DNA of 64,000 bases from Streptomyces canus 299MFChir4.1 (GCF_000383615.1 NZ_KB911582.1:269271-333270); one strand, 5' to 3'; counted from the stretch's first letter, positions 36,107-44,900 are shown. Notes: a model not told the origin generated them from the letters alone. Made by a program: numbers and translations.

Positions 36107-37483
36107 GTGACGGCGACACCATCGCAGTCGTACTCGTCGTCGTCGGTGCCGCGCGCACACCGCCGGGCGCTCAGGGACACCCTCACGCTCGTCGGTCTGC
36201 CCCTGCTCGCCGCCCTCGCGCTGCCGGCCGCGTTCGCCGGCGGCGGCACCCGGCGCTGGTTCGGCGGGCGCGCGGAGAGCCAGCGGGCCGAGGCACAGGC
36301 CGCGAAGGACGCCGCCGCGGCCGCGTTCTACGAACTGGACACCGCCCAGCGGGATCTGCGGATCTCGATAGAGACCATCACCGCGGTCGACGACTCCCCC
36401 GCCGCCCGGCGGGCGGTCGCCGACTTCCAGGCGATCAGCGGACGCATCGACGAGGCCAGCCGCCACTACATCGAGGCCGTGGACGCCCATGACCTCGACC
36501 GGGACGACCTGGAGGCCTCGGTCGCCGCACACGCACGTACCGAGCTCACCCGGGCCAAGGACGAGCTCGGCAACGTCAAGAAGGAGCTGGACCGGTTCGG
36601 CGACAGCCTAGGCCCGCTGCTCGACAAGGCCGAGACCCGGCTCGCCCGCCTCGCCCCGGCCGTGGAACGGGCCCGGCAGGGGCTGCTGGCCGCCTCCAAC
36701 GCCCTTGACGCGGTACGGGAGTCGGGGCTGAAGGCGGACGACCTCGCCGCCCGGCTCGCCACCCTCGGACCCGAACTGACCAAGCTGAACCAGGGTGCCG
36801 GGCAGCACGGCGTGGCGCAGACCCTGGAGCGCGCCGAACTGGTCGCGCGGGAGGCCGAGTCGATCCGGGTCGAGGCCGAGCGACTGCCGGAGCGGGCCGC
36901 GGAGATCGACCACCGGCTGGTCTCCCTGCGCACCCGCGCCGAGGCCCTGACCACGCGCGCGGGCCAGGTCGACCCGGTCCTGAGCGAACTGCGCCGCCGG
37001 TTCACCGCCGCCTGCTGGCAGGACCTCCAACACGTGCCGGACCAGGCCGCGGAGAGCGTCCGGCAAGCCGAGCAGAAGCTCCGCGAGGCCCGCGTCGCCC
37101 GCGACGAACAGCGCTGGCCGGACGCCACCTCGCTGCTCTCCACGGTCCGCGCCCTGCTCAACACCACCGACGAGTCCGTGTCCGCCGCAGGCGACCGGCT
37201 GCGCCGGCTGAACGCCGTGCAGAAGGACCCCCAGCAGGAGATCGACCGCACCCGCTTCGCCCTGCGCGACGCCCAGCGCCTCGCCATGACCGGCCGCACC
37301 ACCCCCGATCCACGGCACGCACGCCCCCTGGACGACTCGGTGGCCCGCCTGGACCGGGCGATCGCCACCCTGGAGGGCCGCCACCCCGACTACTGGCACT
37401 TCCTCACCGAGACGGAAGCGGTACGGCAGACGGTGGCCCGGGTGGTCGCGCAGATCCGTGAGGAGCGCGGCGGCGCGCACTAG
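36107..37483 (+). CDS. Membrane-anchored coiled-coil protein
   Basis: A 458-residue protein with one membrane segment near residues 25-45 (TLVGLPLLAALALPAAFAGGG). Nearly all the rest is Ala/Glu/Arg-rich coiled coil: SQRAEAQAAKDAAAAAFYEL, HARTELTRAKDELGNVKKEL, LERAELVAREAESIRVEAERL and QAEQKLREARVARDEQRW. The heptads suggest a long rod. Such proteins often scaffold envelope or polar growth machinery in Streptomyces, but no known family is clear. The GTG at 36107 follows GGGAGAGGG; the longer upstream frame overlaps the lipoprotein gene. It lies 79 bp downstream of the lipoprotein gene, and a small hairpin follows it (37486-37510). Confidence 0.75.
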   Translation: MTATPSQSYSSSSVPRAHRRALRDTLTLVGLPLLAALALPAAFAGGGTRRWFGGRAESQRAEAQAAKDAAAAAFYELDTAQRDLRISIETITAVDDSPAARRAVADFQAISGRIDEASRHYIEAVDAHDLDRDDLEASVAAHARTELTRAKDELGNVKKELDRFGDSLGPLLDKAETRLARLAPAVERARQGLLAASNALDAVRESGLKADDLAARLATLGPELTKLNQGAGQHGVAQTLERAELVAREAESIRVEAERLPERAAEIDHRLVSLRTRAEALTTRAGQVDPVLSELRRRFTAACWQDLQHVPDQAAESVRQAEQKLREARVARDEQRWPDATSLLSTVRALLNTTDESVSAAGDRLRRLNAVQKDPQQEIDRTRFALRDAQRLAMTGRTTPDPRHARPLDDSVARLDRAIATLEGRHPDYWHFLTETEAVRQTVARVVAQIREERGGAH

Positions 37484-37618
37484 AACTGCTCGTCAACTAC
37501 TCGCGAGCAGGCAATTGAATCCCGCACGAACTAGACAAATCACCCTTTTTTGCATAGATCGCCCCAATGCGGTGACATGTACTGAGACCCGCAGATCTCT
37601 CGCAAAGGAGATGGTGGT

Positions 37619-37807
37619 ATGTCCTCCACCGAATTCCAGCTCGAGGACCTCACCGAGGTTCCCGGCACCGACGTCGAAGCGGCTCTCGACCCCGTCGAGG
37701 CCGACGGGGTCTACCGCGACAGCCGCCAGTGCGCGGCGCTTGCTCTGACGTCCTCGTCGAGCAACCTCCTGCTGTCGCCTCCGACGCCACGGCCGAAGAA
37801 GGGCTGA
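37619..37807 (+). CDS. Precursor-like peptide of a candidate RiPP operon
   Basis: A 62-residue peptide with an excellent ribosome site (AAAGGAG) before the ATG at 37619. Residues 1-35 (MSSTEFQLEDLTEVPGTDV...) are acidic and leader-like. Residues from about 38 change character: CAALALTSSSSNLLLSPP followed by the basic end TPRPKKG, so one Cys, one Thr and a run of four Ser sit in a hydrophobic tail. It is the first gene of an operon; the next gene starts 13 bp after its stop. The layout is that of a ribosomally made, modified peptide with leader and core. No known precursor family is recognised. The AT-rich upstream region 37510-37600 probably holds the promoter. Confidence 0.7.
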   Translation: MSSTEFQLEDLTEVPGTDVEAALDPVEADGVYRDSRQCAALALTSSSSNLLLSPPTPRPKKG

Positions 37808-37820
37808 CGGGAGAATCCGA

Positions 37821-38534
37821 ATGGAGCAGTCAGGCACTTCGACCCGTCTGGCGGGCGCGGTGCAGGGCCTCACGTCGGAACTGGTCTCCGCTCTTCGGAG
37901 CGGAGACCGCTTCCGACTCGCAGGCACGGTCGCCGAGGGGCAGGGCCCCGGGACGACCGCCGACCCGTCCCTCGCCGCCGTACGGGTGGTGGGCGCCGAT
38001 GTCGTCCTGCCGAGCGTCCTGCTGCGCTGCCCGCCCCCCGCACCGGACGACCTCACCGTGTTCGGCAAAGCCGTGCACGCCTATCCGCCTCCCGTCCAAG
38101 CCGCTCCCACGTCGGTGTGGAGTTACTGGGCCATGAGGCGGGCGCTCCTGCGGCTGGACGCGTCCCTCGACGGCGCATGGGGCGATGACACCGAACCGGG
38201 GGCGGCCTGGCTCGACGACGCGCCATGGCAGTTCCTGACCCACCAACTCGCCGTGCTCGCCGCGCTCGCGCTGCCCGGCGAGGACTGCGCGGTGGCCCGT
38301 GCGGCACGCCGCCGTCCCCTCGACGTCGCCCGGGGATTCGTCCGGGCGGTCCGCCGCCGCGACTGGCTCCAGGCAGCCGGAGCGGGACGCTGGCTGGTCC
38401 TCCTGGACGACGTGCCGCGGACACTGGGCCTGGACACCGGGCTGGAGTTCGTGGCGCAGATGGGCGGCGAGGACGCCCGGGTGGCGCTCCAGGTCGAGGC
38501 CGCCCAACTGATGCGGACCGGAGTGCTGGTGTGA
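37821..38534 (+). CDS. Unknown operon protein following the precursor-like peptide
   Basis: A 237-residue soluble protein. The N-terminal 60 residues (LAGAVQGLTSELVSALRSGDRFRLAGTV) may be helical, then a beta-rich stretch VRVVGADVVLPSVLLRCPP, and from residue 95 a helical region with SVWSYWAMRRALLRLDASL and GAAWLDDAPWQFLTHQLAVLAALALPGEDCAVARAARRRP. The last helices (GLEFVAQMGGEDARVALQVEAAQLM) may serve in binding. No family is recognised. GGGAGAA precedes the ATG; its TGA overlaps the next GTG by three bases, so translation is coupled. By position it may recognise the leader of the peptide or be a partner of the paralogous pair. Confidence 0.65.
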   Translation: MEQSGTSTRLAGAVQGLTSELVSALRSGDRFRLAGTVAEGQGPGTTADPSLAAVRVVGADVVLPSVLLRCPPPAPDDLTVFGKAVHAYPPPVQAAPTSVWSYWAMRRALLRLDASLDGAWGDDTEPGAAWLDDAPWQFLTHQLAVLAALALPGEDCAVARAARRRPLDVARGFVRAVRRRDWLQAAGAGRWLVLLDDVPRTLGLDTGLEFVAQMGGEDARVALQVEAAQLMRTGVLV

Positions 38535-39547
38535 CGGCGCCCGAGGCCGGGGTGCCCCCCGGGTTCCGGTCGACCCCAGGGGTCCGGGCGACGCACGAGA
38601 TCCGGGACCTGGCCGAGGCCGCGTTGACCTGGGTGTCCGCCCACCGCCACGGATTCGCGCTCGGCGACGACGCGCTCGCCGAGCACGGCAACGTGAACAC
38701 CACCTGGAAGCCCCTCGGGGAGCTGGCCCAGGTGTGCGTCTCAGTACGACGGCACACCGATCCTGCCGACCCGCTCCACGTGACGGCGTCCGACCTGCTG
38801 TCGTTCGCATGGCACCAGACCGGGCGTGGCGCCCTGTTCACGGAGTTGCAGCGCCTCGAACCCTTCGCGACCTATCCGCTGGAGGTGTACGCGGCCTTCG
38901 CGTCGGCCGGCCTGCGCCACGAAGGCTACGAGCGCGCCACCGCGACGGTGGCCCGCACCCGCGGCTGGCACGTGACGGAGCAGGAACCGAACCGGCGCAT
39001 GAGTGTGCTCAACTCCGAGCGCCGCAGCGGCATCCCGGAGCACGGGGACATGGCGCGGGCGCTGGACCGCACCTGGCTCGCCGGCCTGCCTGAGCCGTGG
39101 ACGTTCGAGCTGGCCGCCGGCTACACGCTGACCCATGTGATCTTCCATCTCACCGACTGGGGCCTGACCCCGCGGGCCGTGCCCCCGCCGGTCGCGGCCT
39201 ACCTCCGGCACTGGCTCCCGCCCTGGCTCGACACCTGTCTGGAGGACGAGCAGTGGGACCTGAGCTGCGAACTGCTGGCCGTGGCGAGCAGCCTGCCCGG
39301 TCCGCCGGAGCGCGCCCTGCTCCAGGAAGCGTGGGCAAGGCTCTCGACGGCCCAGGACGACTCCGGCTTCGTCCCGGAGGTCGGCGGACCAGGCAGCCGT
39401 ACGACCGCGCCCGCCTTCGTCGACTGCTACCACTCGACGCTGATGACGGCCTTCGCCGCCGTGCTGACCGTGAGCCGGCTGCGCGAGGCGGCCGAGGACG
39501 ACGCGGAGGCGGACGCGGTGAGCGGCGGACAGGGAGTGCCGGGATGA
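38531..39547 (+). CDS. DUF6895-like protein 1 of a paralogous pair
   Basis: A 338-residue protein. From residue 20 it is helical: IRDLAEAALTWVSAHRHGFALGDD, WKPLGELAQVC and PLEVYAAFASAGL. The C-terminal half has TWLAGLPEPWTFELAAGYTLTHVIFHLTDWG, WLPPWLDTCLEDEQWDLSCELL, AQDDSGFVPEVGG and CYHSTLMTAFAAVL. These align well with the next protein. The T-H-x-x-x-H-L-T-D-W-G histidines and YHsTL are likely active-site or metal residues. The Q-D-D-S-G-F motif recalls the QxxDG repeats of alpha/alpha-toroid enzymes such as terpene cyclases. The GTG start overlaps the previous stop. I recall this family as DUF6895; no activity is known to me. Confidence 0.7.
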   Translation: MTAPEAGVPPGFRSTPGVRATHEIRDLAEAALTWVSAHRHGFALGDDALAEHGNVNTTWKPLGELAQVCVSVRRHTDPADPLHVTASDLLSFAWHQTGRGALFTELQRLEPFATYPLEVYAAFASAGLRHEGYERATATVARTRGWHVTEQEPNRRMSVLNSERRSGIPEHGDMARALDRTWLAGLPEPWTFELAAGYTLTHVIFHLTDWGLTPRAVPPPVAAYLRHWLPPWLDTCLEDEQWDLSCELLAVASSLPGPPERALLQEAWARLSTAQDDSGFVPEVGGPGSRTTAPAFVDCYHSTLMTAFAAVLTVSRLREAAEDDAEADAVSGGQGVPG

Positions 39548-40464
39548 CCCACACACGCCTCATCCACCAGGTCGGGGTCGGCGCCCTGGAATGGCTGCAC
39601 GCCCACCGCGACGGATTCCGGTTGGAGTTGGACGTCGACCCGGAGGTCGGCTTCCTGGAACGCTTCAAACCGGTCGGCGAACTGGCCCTGATCTGCAAGG
39701 TGTTGTTCCGCGAAGGCGTGGCCGGGTCCCGACAGGCCGCACTGGCACGGCAGTTGATCGACCACGCCTGGTGCCACACGCTGGACGGCGGCCGGATGCT
39801 GGTGCGCGGCCAGCACACCGAACCCATCTCGCCGATCCCCTTCGAGGTGTACCTGCCGTTCAAGGAGCTGGGCTACAGCAGCCCCGAGACCGAGCGGGCC
39901 TTCCGGCTCAACCAACGGCTGGACAGCTTCGCCGCCCTGGAGATGTCACCGGTCCGCCGCCTCGGCCTGTCCGCCTTCCAGCGCCGCTTCGGCCTGCCTC
40001 CCCGGCCGCCGGAAGCCGACCTCGTCGGCGCGACCTGGCTGGGGCGCGCACCCGAACCCTGGACGGTGGAGGGGCACATCGCCTACGACATCACCCACAC
40101 CGTCTTCCATCTCACCGACTGGGGAGAGAAGCCCGAAGGTCTGCCGGCCGAGGTCGCCGACTACCTCGCGACCTGGCTTCCGGTCTGGCTGGACGACTGG
40201 CTCGACCTGCAACGCTGGGACCTGCTCGGAGAGCTGCTCGTCGTCGACGCCTGTCTGCCCCACCCCACGTTCGACGAGCGGGCCTGGGAGGGGTTCGCCG
40301 CCGCCCAGCAGCCGGACGGCGCGATGCCCGCCGTGCGCACCATGCCGCAGGGCGAGCCCGACGAGGTCTTCGACATCGTCTACCACCCGACGCTGGTCGC
40401 CGCCTTCGCCTCCGTACTGGCCACGTCCCGCGCCCTGACGCACCTGGTGCGCACCCCGTCATGA
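39544..40464 (+). CDS. DUF6895-like protein 2 of a paralogous pair
   Basis: A 306-residue protein homologous to the preceding one over most of its length. Shared landmarks are FKPVGELALICKVLFREG, PIPFEVYLPFKELGYSSPETERAF, TWLGRAPEPWTVEGHIAYDITHTVFHLTDWG, WLPVWLDDWLDLQRWDLLGELLVV, AQQPDGAMPAV and YHPTLVAAFASVLATSR. It keeps both His of THxxxH and the YHxTL motif. The N terminus is shorter, and it has FQRRFGLPPRPPEADLVG in place of the first protein's variable stretch. Probably an all-helical toroid enzyme or chaperone; the pair may form a heterodimer. ATGA overlaps join it to both neighbours. Confidence 0.7.
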   Translation: MTHTRLIHQVGVGALEWLHAHRDGFRLELDVDPEVGFLERFKPVGELALICKVLFREGVAGSRQAALARQLIDHAWCHTLDGGRMLVRGQHTEPISPIPFEVYLPFKELGYSSPETERAFRLNQRLDSFAALEMSPVRRLGLSAFQRRFGLPPRPPEADLVGATWLGRAPEPWTVEGHIAYDITHTVFHLTDWGEKPEGLPAEVADYLATWLPVWLDDWLDLQRWDLLGELLVVDACLPHPTFDERAWEGFAAAQQPDGAMPAVRTMPQGEPDEVFDIVYHPTLVAAFASVLATSRALTHLVRTPS

Positions 40465-41564
40465 CAGCCGGCGCACTCCCCTGGCCGGGCGGTCCGCTCG
40501 ACCTCATCGACGTACTCCCGCCCGGCGTCCCGCAGGCGGAGGACGACGAGAGGGTACGGCGGCGGCTCGACGCGGCCGTCGCCGCCGTGGACGCGCCCGA
40601 CGTCGTGTTCGCCCTGTCCCGGCACGGTCGCCGCACCGTGCGCACCGGAGGCACCGCACCTCCCCCGCCCGTGCCCCGCGAGCAGCTGCGCTACGAGATG
40701 GGTTCGGCCTCCAAGACGTTCACCGGACTGCTGCTGGCCCACCTGACCCACACGGGCCTGCTGTCCGCCGGCGAGCCGGCCGCCGCCCTGCTGGATCCCG
40801 CCCGGCGACCGGACCCGGCCCGGCGGCCCGGCGAGCACCCCGTCACCCTCGCCCACCTGATCACCCACACCTCCGGTCTGCCCGGCCTGCCCCCCGACTT
40901 CTTCGTCCGGGCGCTGCCGGAGTGGCGCACCAACCCCTACGCCCGCTATCCCGCCGAGCGCGTGGTCGACGCCTTCCTGCGCCATCGGAGGCACCGCAGG
41001 CCGGGCACCCGCTGGCACTACTCCAACTTCGGTGTCGCCGTCCTCGGCCACGCCCTGGCGGCGGCGACCGCCACCCCGTGGGACGAGCTGCTGACCGGTC
41101 AGGTGCTGGGCCCGCTCGGGCTGAGGGAGACCACCCTCCTCCCGGGCTCCCCGGACACCGAAGCCACCGGGCACCGCAAGGACGGCACGACGCCCGTGCC
41201 CCCGCTGACCGTCGGCGGCTTCCAGGCGGCCGGTGCCGTCCGGGCGACCCCGCACGACCTGCTCACGTTTCTGGAAGCGCATCTGGATCCCGCGGACCGG
41301 ACCCTGACCGGAGCCCTGCGCGCGGTCCGCCGCCCGGTGCTACGGCGCGGGCTCGGGCACCGGCACGTGCACACGGTGGCCTGGTTCCGGCACCCCACGG
41401 AGCACGGTCCGATGTACTTCCACGGCGGGGCGACCCTCGGTCAGCAGGCCTTCCTGGGCTTCCGGCCGGACACCGGGACGGCGCTGGCCGCCATGTGCAC
41501 CCGCCGCTTCCGCGTCCGCGACGCCTTCGTGCCGACCGCGTACGCGCTGCTGGCCGAGATGTAG
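40461..41564 (+). CDS. Beta-lactamase-fold serine hydrolase (class C / esterase type)
   Basis: A 367-residue enzyme of the serine beta-lactamase-related family. The nucleophile is in GSASKTFTG (S-x-x-K) near residue 80, the base in WHYSNFGVAVLG (Y-x-N) near 190 and the third motif in YFHGGATLGQQAFLG (H-G-G) near 318. No signal peptide is seen, so it works in the cytoplasm. Relatives include peptidases, esterases and transesterases. As last gene of the operon, coupled by ATGA, it could remove the leader, trim or acylate the peptide product. A strong terminator follows. Confidence 0.8.
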   Translation: MTAGALPWPGGPLDLIDVLPPGVPQAEDDERVRRRLDAAVAAVDAPDVVFALSRHGRRTVRTGGTAPPPPVPREQLRYEMGSASKTFTGLLLAHLTHTGLLSAGEPAAALLDPARRPDPARRPGEHPVTLAHLITHTSGLPGLPPDFFVRALPEWRTNPYARYPAERVVDAFLRHRRHRRPGTRWHYSNFGVAVLGHALAAATATPWDELLTGQVLGPLGLRETTLLPGSPDTEATGHRKDGTTPVPPLTVGGFQAAGAVRATPHDLLTFLEAHLDPADRTLTGALRAVRRPVLRRGLGHRHVHTVAWFRHPTEHGPMYFHGGATLGQQAFLGFRPDTGTALAAMCTRRFRVRDAFVPTAYALLAEM

Positions 41565-41589
41565 CGGGGCGTCGGCGACTTCACGGCAC

Positions 41590-41627
41590 GGCGCGGGGGC
41601 AGGGCCCGCAGACCCTGCCCCCGCGCC
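41590..41627. terminator. 15-bp perfect bidirectional terminator
   Basis: Arms 41590-41604 and 41613-41627 (GGCGCGGGGGCAGGG and complement) around an 8-base loop. It separates the peptide operon from the convergent protease gene and closes both. Confidence 0.85.
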
Positions 41628-41644
41628 GCGCTGTCAGCCCGTCC

Positions 41645-43009
41645 TCAGACGCGCTGCCACAGGCCCGGAGCGAGGGCGGGCTGCCAGCCGGTCTGCGCCT
41701 GATGGGGCTGCAGGCACTCGTACGCGACGCCGTCGAGGGTCACCCGCTCCCCGACCTCGTACACCCGGCCCGCGGCCCAGGAACCCTCCTGGCCGTCCTC
41801 GGGGGCGGATGTGCCGCTCCCGCTCGTGCTGGTCTTCAACGTGAGGCCGTAGGTGCTGAGCACCGGGTTGATCGGCTGGTAGAAGGTCGTGCCGCCGCGC
41901 GTGCAGTCGCCGGAGCCCCCGGAGGTGACGCCCTGGGCCTGGACTCCCGAGATGTAGGAGCCGCCGGAGTCACCCGGCTCCGCGCACACCGTCGTACGGG
42001 TCACGCCGTCGACGGTGCCCTCGGCGTAGGTGACGCTGGTGTCGTGCTGCTGGATCATGCCGCAGTGCCAGCCCGTGGTGGAACCGGACCGGCACACCGC
42101 GGCGCCCACCAGGGCCTGCACCGAGCCGGCCGTCTGCACGTCCTGGCCGCCCTCGCCCTTGACGGCGGAGGTCGCGGTCCAGTCGCTGTTGACGCCCACC
42201 CACGACATGTCCTGCCCGGGGAAGACGGACGCCTCGAAGGTGCCCTGGGCGACCTGGTTGTACCCGGTGGTCTTCGATCCCGCCTGCCCGCAGTGGCCGG
42301 CTGTGGCGAACCCCTGCTGGTCGCCCTTGGTGACGCCGAAGCCCACGGAACAGCGGAACGTGTCGTCGATGTAGAAGGCGTCACCCCCCTTGATGTCGTA
42401 GAGGGCGCGCGGCTGGTCGGCCGACACCTTGACGTCCACGAGCGCGCTGTCGACGCCGGCGGCCTCGATGAGCGTGTCCGCGGCGGCGCGGCTCGTCGCC
42501 TGCAGCGTCACCCGGTTGGTCCGTACGTCGACGTACCGGACCGGCGTCTGGAGGCCCTTGCCGGTCACGGCACGGTCCAGCTTGGTCTTGGCCGCCTTCA
42601 GGTCCGCCAGCGGGGTGGCGACGACCACGGCCCGCGCGCCGCCGGCCTCGATGGCCGGGGTGTCCGCGACGTCGGTGCTCGCGACCGTCAGGGCGGCGGA
42701 GGTGGGGCCGTTCACCCACGCTCCCGCGAAGCGCTTGCCCAGCGCGTTCTGGAGCCGGCCGGCGCGCGTGCCCGCCTCGGCCTCGTTCACCAGGCGGGTC
42801 CTGGCCTGGGCCTCGGTCAGGCGCAGATCGCGCTCCATGGCCCGCAGGACCACGGGTGAGGGGCTGTTCGCGCCCAGCGTCTCGGCGGCGGAGGGTGCCG
42901 GCGTCGGCGCGGGGGGCTCGACGGCCGCGGCCGCGGGCAGCCCCGTGAGCACGAGTGCGCCGAGTACCGTCAATGCGGCACAGGCGGCTGAAGCGGATCT
43001 GTGGACCAT
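41645..43009 (-). CDS. Secreted streptogrisin-type serine protease with chitin-binding domain (SGPC-like)
   Basis: A 454-residue precursor. Signal peptide RSASAACAALTVLGALVLTGLPAAAA; then an alpha-lytic-protease-type propeptide (residues about 45-185, LRAMERDLRLTEAQARTRL). The mature S1E protease follows with His in FATAGHCG, Asp in DMSWVGVNSDW and Ser in CAEPGDSGGSYISG. A Ser/Gly/Thr linker leads to a C-terminal CBM5/12-like domain (RVYEVGERVTLDGVAYECLQPHQ, then W-Q-P and L-W). This equals the plan of streptogrisin C. It digests extracellular protein while bound to chitin. The ATG at 43009 follows GAGGAG at good distance. Confidence 0.9.
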   Translation of the reverse strand: MVHRSASAACAALTVLGALVLTGLPAAAAVEPPAPTPAPSAAETLGANSPSPVVLRAMERDLRLTEAQARTRLVNEAEAGTRAGRLQNALGKRFAGAWVNGPTSAALTVASTDVADTPAIEAGGARAVVVATPLADLKAAKTKLDRAVTGKGLQTPVRYVDVRTNRVTLQATSRAAADTLIEAAGVDSALVDVKVSADQPRALYDIKGGDAFYIDDTFRCSVGFGVTKGDQQGFATAGHCGQAGSKTTGYNQVAQGTFEASVFPGQDMSWVGVNSDWTATSAVKGEGGQDVQTAGSVQALVGAAVCRSGSTTGWHCGMIQQHDTSVTYAEGTVDGVTRTTVCAEPGDSGGSYISGVQAQGVTSGGSGDCTRGGTTFYQPINPVLSTYGLTLKTSTSGSGTSAPEDGQEGSWAAGRVYEVGERVTLDGVAYECLQPHQAQTGWQPALAPGLWQRV

Positions 43010-43169
43010 CAGGCGTCTCCTCAGGTCGGGTACAAAACATCTCGAATGCCTAGGCTTTGCCGAAAACGACTCAAGGGATGTCCGTTTCCCGGTCGTTCCG
43101 CGCATCGGACGACAAGAGGGGGCCGCCCGGCGGAGCAGGTGATGCCGCCGGGCCGCCGCACCGGGTACG

Positions 43170-44795
43170 TCAGACAGGCTTGAGGCCGGGGTCGCCCGCC
43201 TCCGTCACGAAGGACGCGGCGGTCGAGACCGGCGCCCCCGGGGTCGTCACGGCGGACACGGTCCTGAAGTCGGCCCGCGCCTTCTGCCGGTCGAGGGTGA
43301 CCCGCACATAGCCGCGCCGCCCGTCGTAGAACTTCAGATGCGGGTTGGCCTTGAGATACGTGTCCCACGTGGAGGGTTTCTCGGCGCCGTCCCGGCCGCT
43401 CGCGACCGACGTGGCGGTGAACTCCGTGCCGAGGGTCCGGGAGGCCGGGTCGTCGAAGTCGTCCTTGATGTCGAAGGCGTACGCGGCGTGCAGGTCCCCG
43501 GTCATCACCACCAGGTTCTCGACCCCGGCCGCTTTCGCGCCGTCGAGGATCCTGCGGCGCGAGGCCCGGTAGCCGTCCCAGGCGTCCATGGACATCTTGG
43601 GTGCCGCGGTGAGGTCGAGTTTGCGCTGCGAGAAGCAGACCTGTTGCGGCATCACGTTCCACAGGGCCTGCGAGGCGCGCCAGCCGTCGATCAGCCAGCT
43701 CTCCTGCGCCGCCCCGGTGATGGTGCGCGCCGGGTCGTCCTGCAGGGGGCCGCCGGAGTGCGTGGTGTCCGCGTACACCTGGTCGGCGCGGTACTGCCGG
43801 GTGTCGAGGACGTCGAACTGGGCGAGCGTGCCCCACTGGAGCCGGCGGTAGAGCCGGGCGTCGGGGCCGTTCGGCAGTTGTGCGGCGCGCAGCGGCTGGT
43901 TCTCCCAGTAGGCCCGGTAGGCGGCGGCGCGGCGCAGCAGGAAGTCCTCCGGCGGGTCGTCGTTCTCGCTGACGGCGCCCGCGTAGTTGTTCTCGACCTC
44001 GTGGTCGTCCCAGGTGACGACGAAGGGGTGCGCCGCGTGGACCGCCCTGAGGTCCGGGTCGCTCTTGTAGAGGGCGTAGCGCAGCCGGTAGTCCTCCAGG
44101 GTCATGGCCTCGCGGTTGAAGAGGTCGGGCAGCTTCCGGTCGGTGTAGGCGCGGTGGCCGCCCGCGGAGGTGACGGCGTACTCGTACAGGTAGTCGCCGA
44201 GGTGCAGGACCACGTCGACGTCGTCCTGGGAGAGGTGGCGGTGCGCCGTGTAGTAGCCGTCGAAGTAGGCCTGGCAGGAGACGGCGGCGTAGGAGAGGGA
44301 CGCGGCGGCGGCCGTGGTGGCCGGTGCCGTGCGGGTACGGCCCGTCTCGCTGATCCAGGTGCCGGCCTTGAACCGGTAGTAGTAGACCCGGTCGGAATCG
44401 AGGCCGTCGACGTCGACGTGCAGGGTGTGGTGGTACTCCGGATAGGCGACGGCCGTACCACTGCGGACGGGGGTGCCGAAGCTCTTGTCGGAGGCCAGCT
44501 CCCACTGGACGACGACGGATTGCTGGGGCAGACCGCCGTCGGGCTGGAACGGGGCGGGGGCGAGCCGGGTCCACAGCAGCACGGAGTCGGGCAGCGGGTC
44601 CCCTGAGGCGACGCCGAGCGTGAACGGATCACTGCCGATGCGCGCCGCGTCGAGTTCGCGGGAGCCGGAGGCACCCCGGGCCGGCAGGTCGGCGCTGAAC
44701 GCGAGGGCGGCGGCCGCCGCGGTGACCGTGAGAAACCGCCGTCGGCCCAAGTGCCGTGCGGCGGCGCGCAGTTCGGGGTGGTGTCGCGAAGCCAA
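43170..44795 (-). CDS. phoD: Tat-exported alkaline phosphatase/phosphodiesterase PhoD
   Basis: A 541-residue PhoD. The N terminus has the twin-arginine motif GRRRFLTVTAAAAALAF. An N-terminal beta domain (PFTLGVASGDPLPDSVLLWTRLAP, the classic PhoD start) precedes the catalytic domain with HLGDYLYEYA, VVTWDDHEVENNYAG and VMTGDLHAAYAFDI as metal ligands. It releases phosphate from phosphodiesters outside the cell using Ca and Fe. The TTG at 44795 follows GGGAGGAG. I looked for PHO boxes in the 105-bp upstream gap and saw only weak half-matches. A second, non-exported PhoD-like enzyme is encoded at 17566-19245. Confidence 0.9.
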   Translation of the reverse strand: MASRHHPELRAAARHLGRRRFLTVTAAAAALAFSADLPARGASGSRELDAARIGSDPFTLGVASGDPLPDSVLLWTRLAPAPFQPDGGLPQQSVVVQWELASDKSFGTPVRSGTAVAYPEYHHTLHVDVDGLDSDRVYYYRFKAGTWISETGRTRTAPATTAAAASLSYAAVSCQAYFDGYYTAHRHLSQDDVDVVLHLGDYLYEYAVTSAGGHRAYTDRKLPDLFNREAMTLEDYRLRYALYKSDPDLRAVHAAHPFVVTWDDHEVENNYAGAVSENDDPPEDFLLRRAAAYRAYWENQPLRAAQLPNGPDARLYRRLQWGTLAQFDVLDTRQYRADQVYADTTHSGGPLQDDPARTITGAAQESWLIDGWRASQALWNVMPQQVCFSQRKLDLTAAPKMSMDAWDGYRASRRRILDGAKAAGVENLVVMTGDLHAAYAFDIKDDFDDPASRTLGTEFTATSVASGRDGAEKPSTWDTYLKANPHLKFYDGRRGYVRVTLDRQKARADFRTVSAVTTPGAPVSTAASFVTEAGDPGLKPV

Positions 44796-44900
44796 GGGGG
44801 CTCCTCCCGCGGTTGATCGCCGGCAGAGAACCCCCGCATGCTAACCAGACAATGATCAGATTTCGGACATGCCTGTCGGAGCGCCGGTTAACCTGTGCTC

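Noticed and set aside
44796..44900. Possible PHO boxes upstream of phoD
   Set aside because: Only GGTTAACCGG-like half matches were seen; no direct repeat of the 11-base consensus is present.
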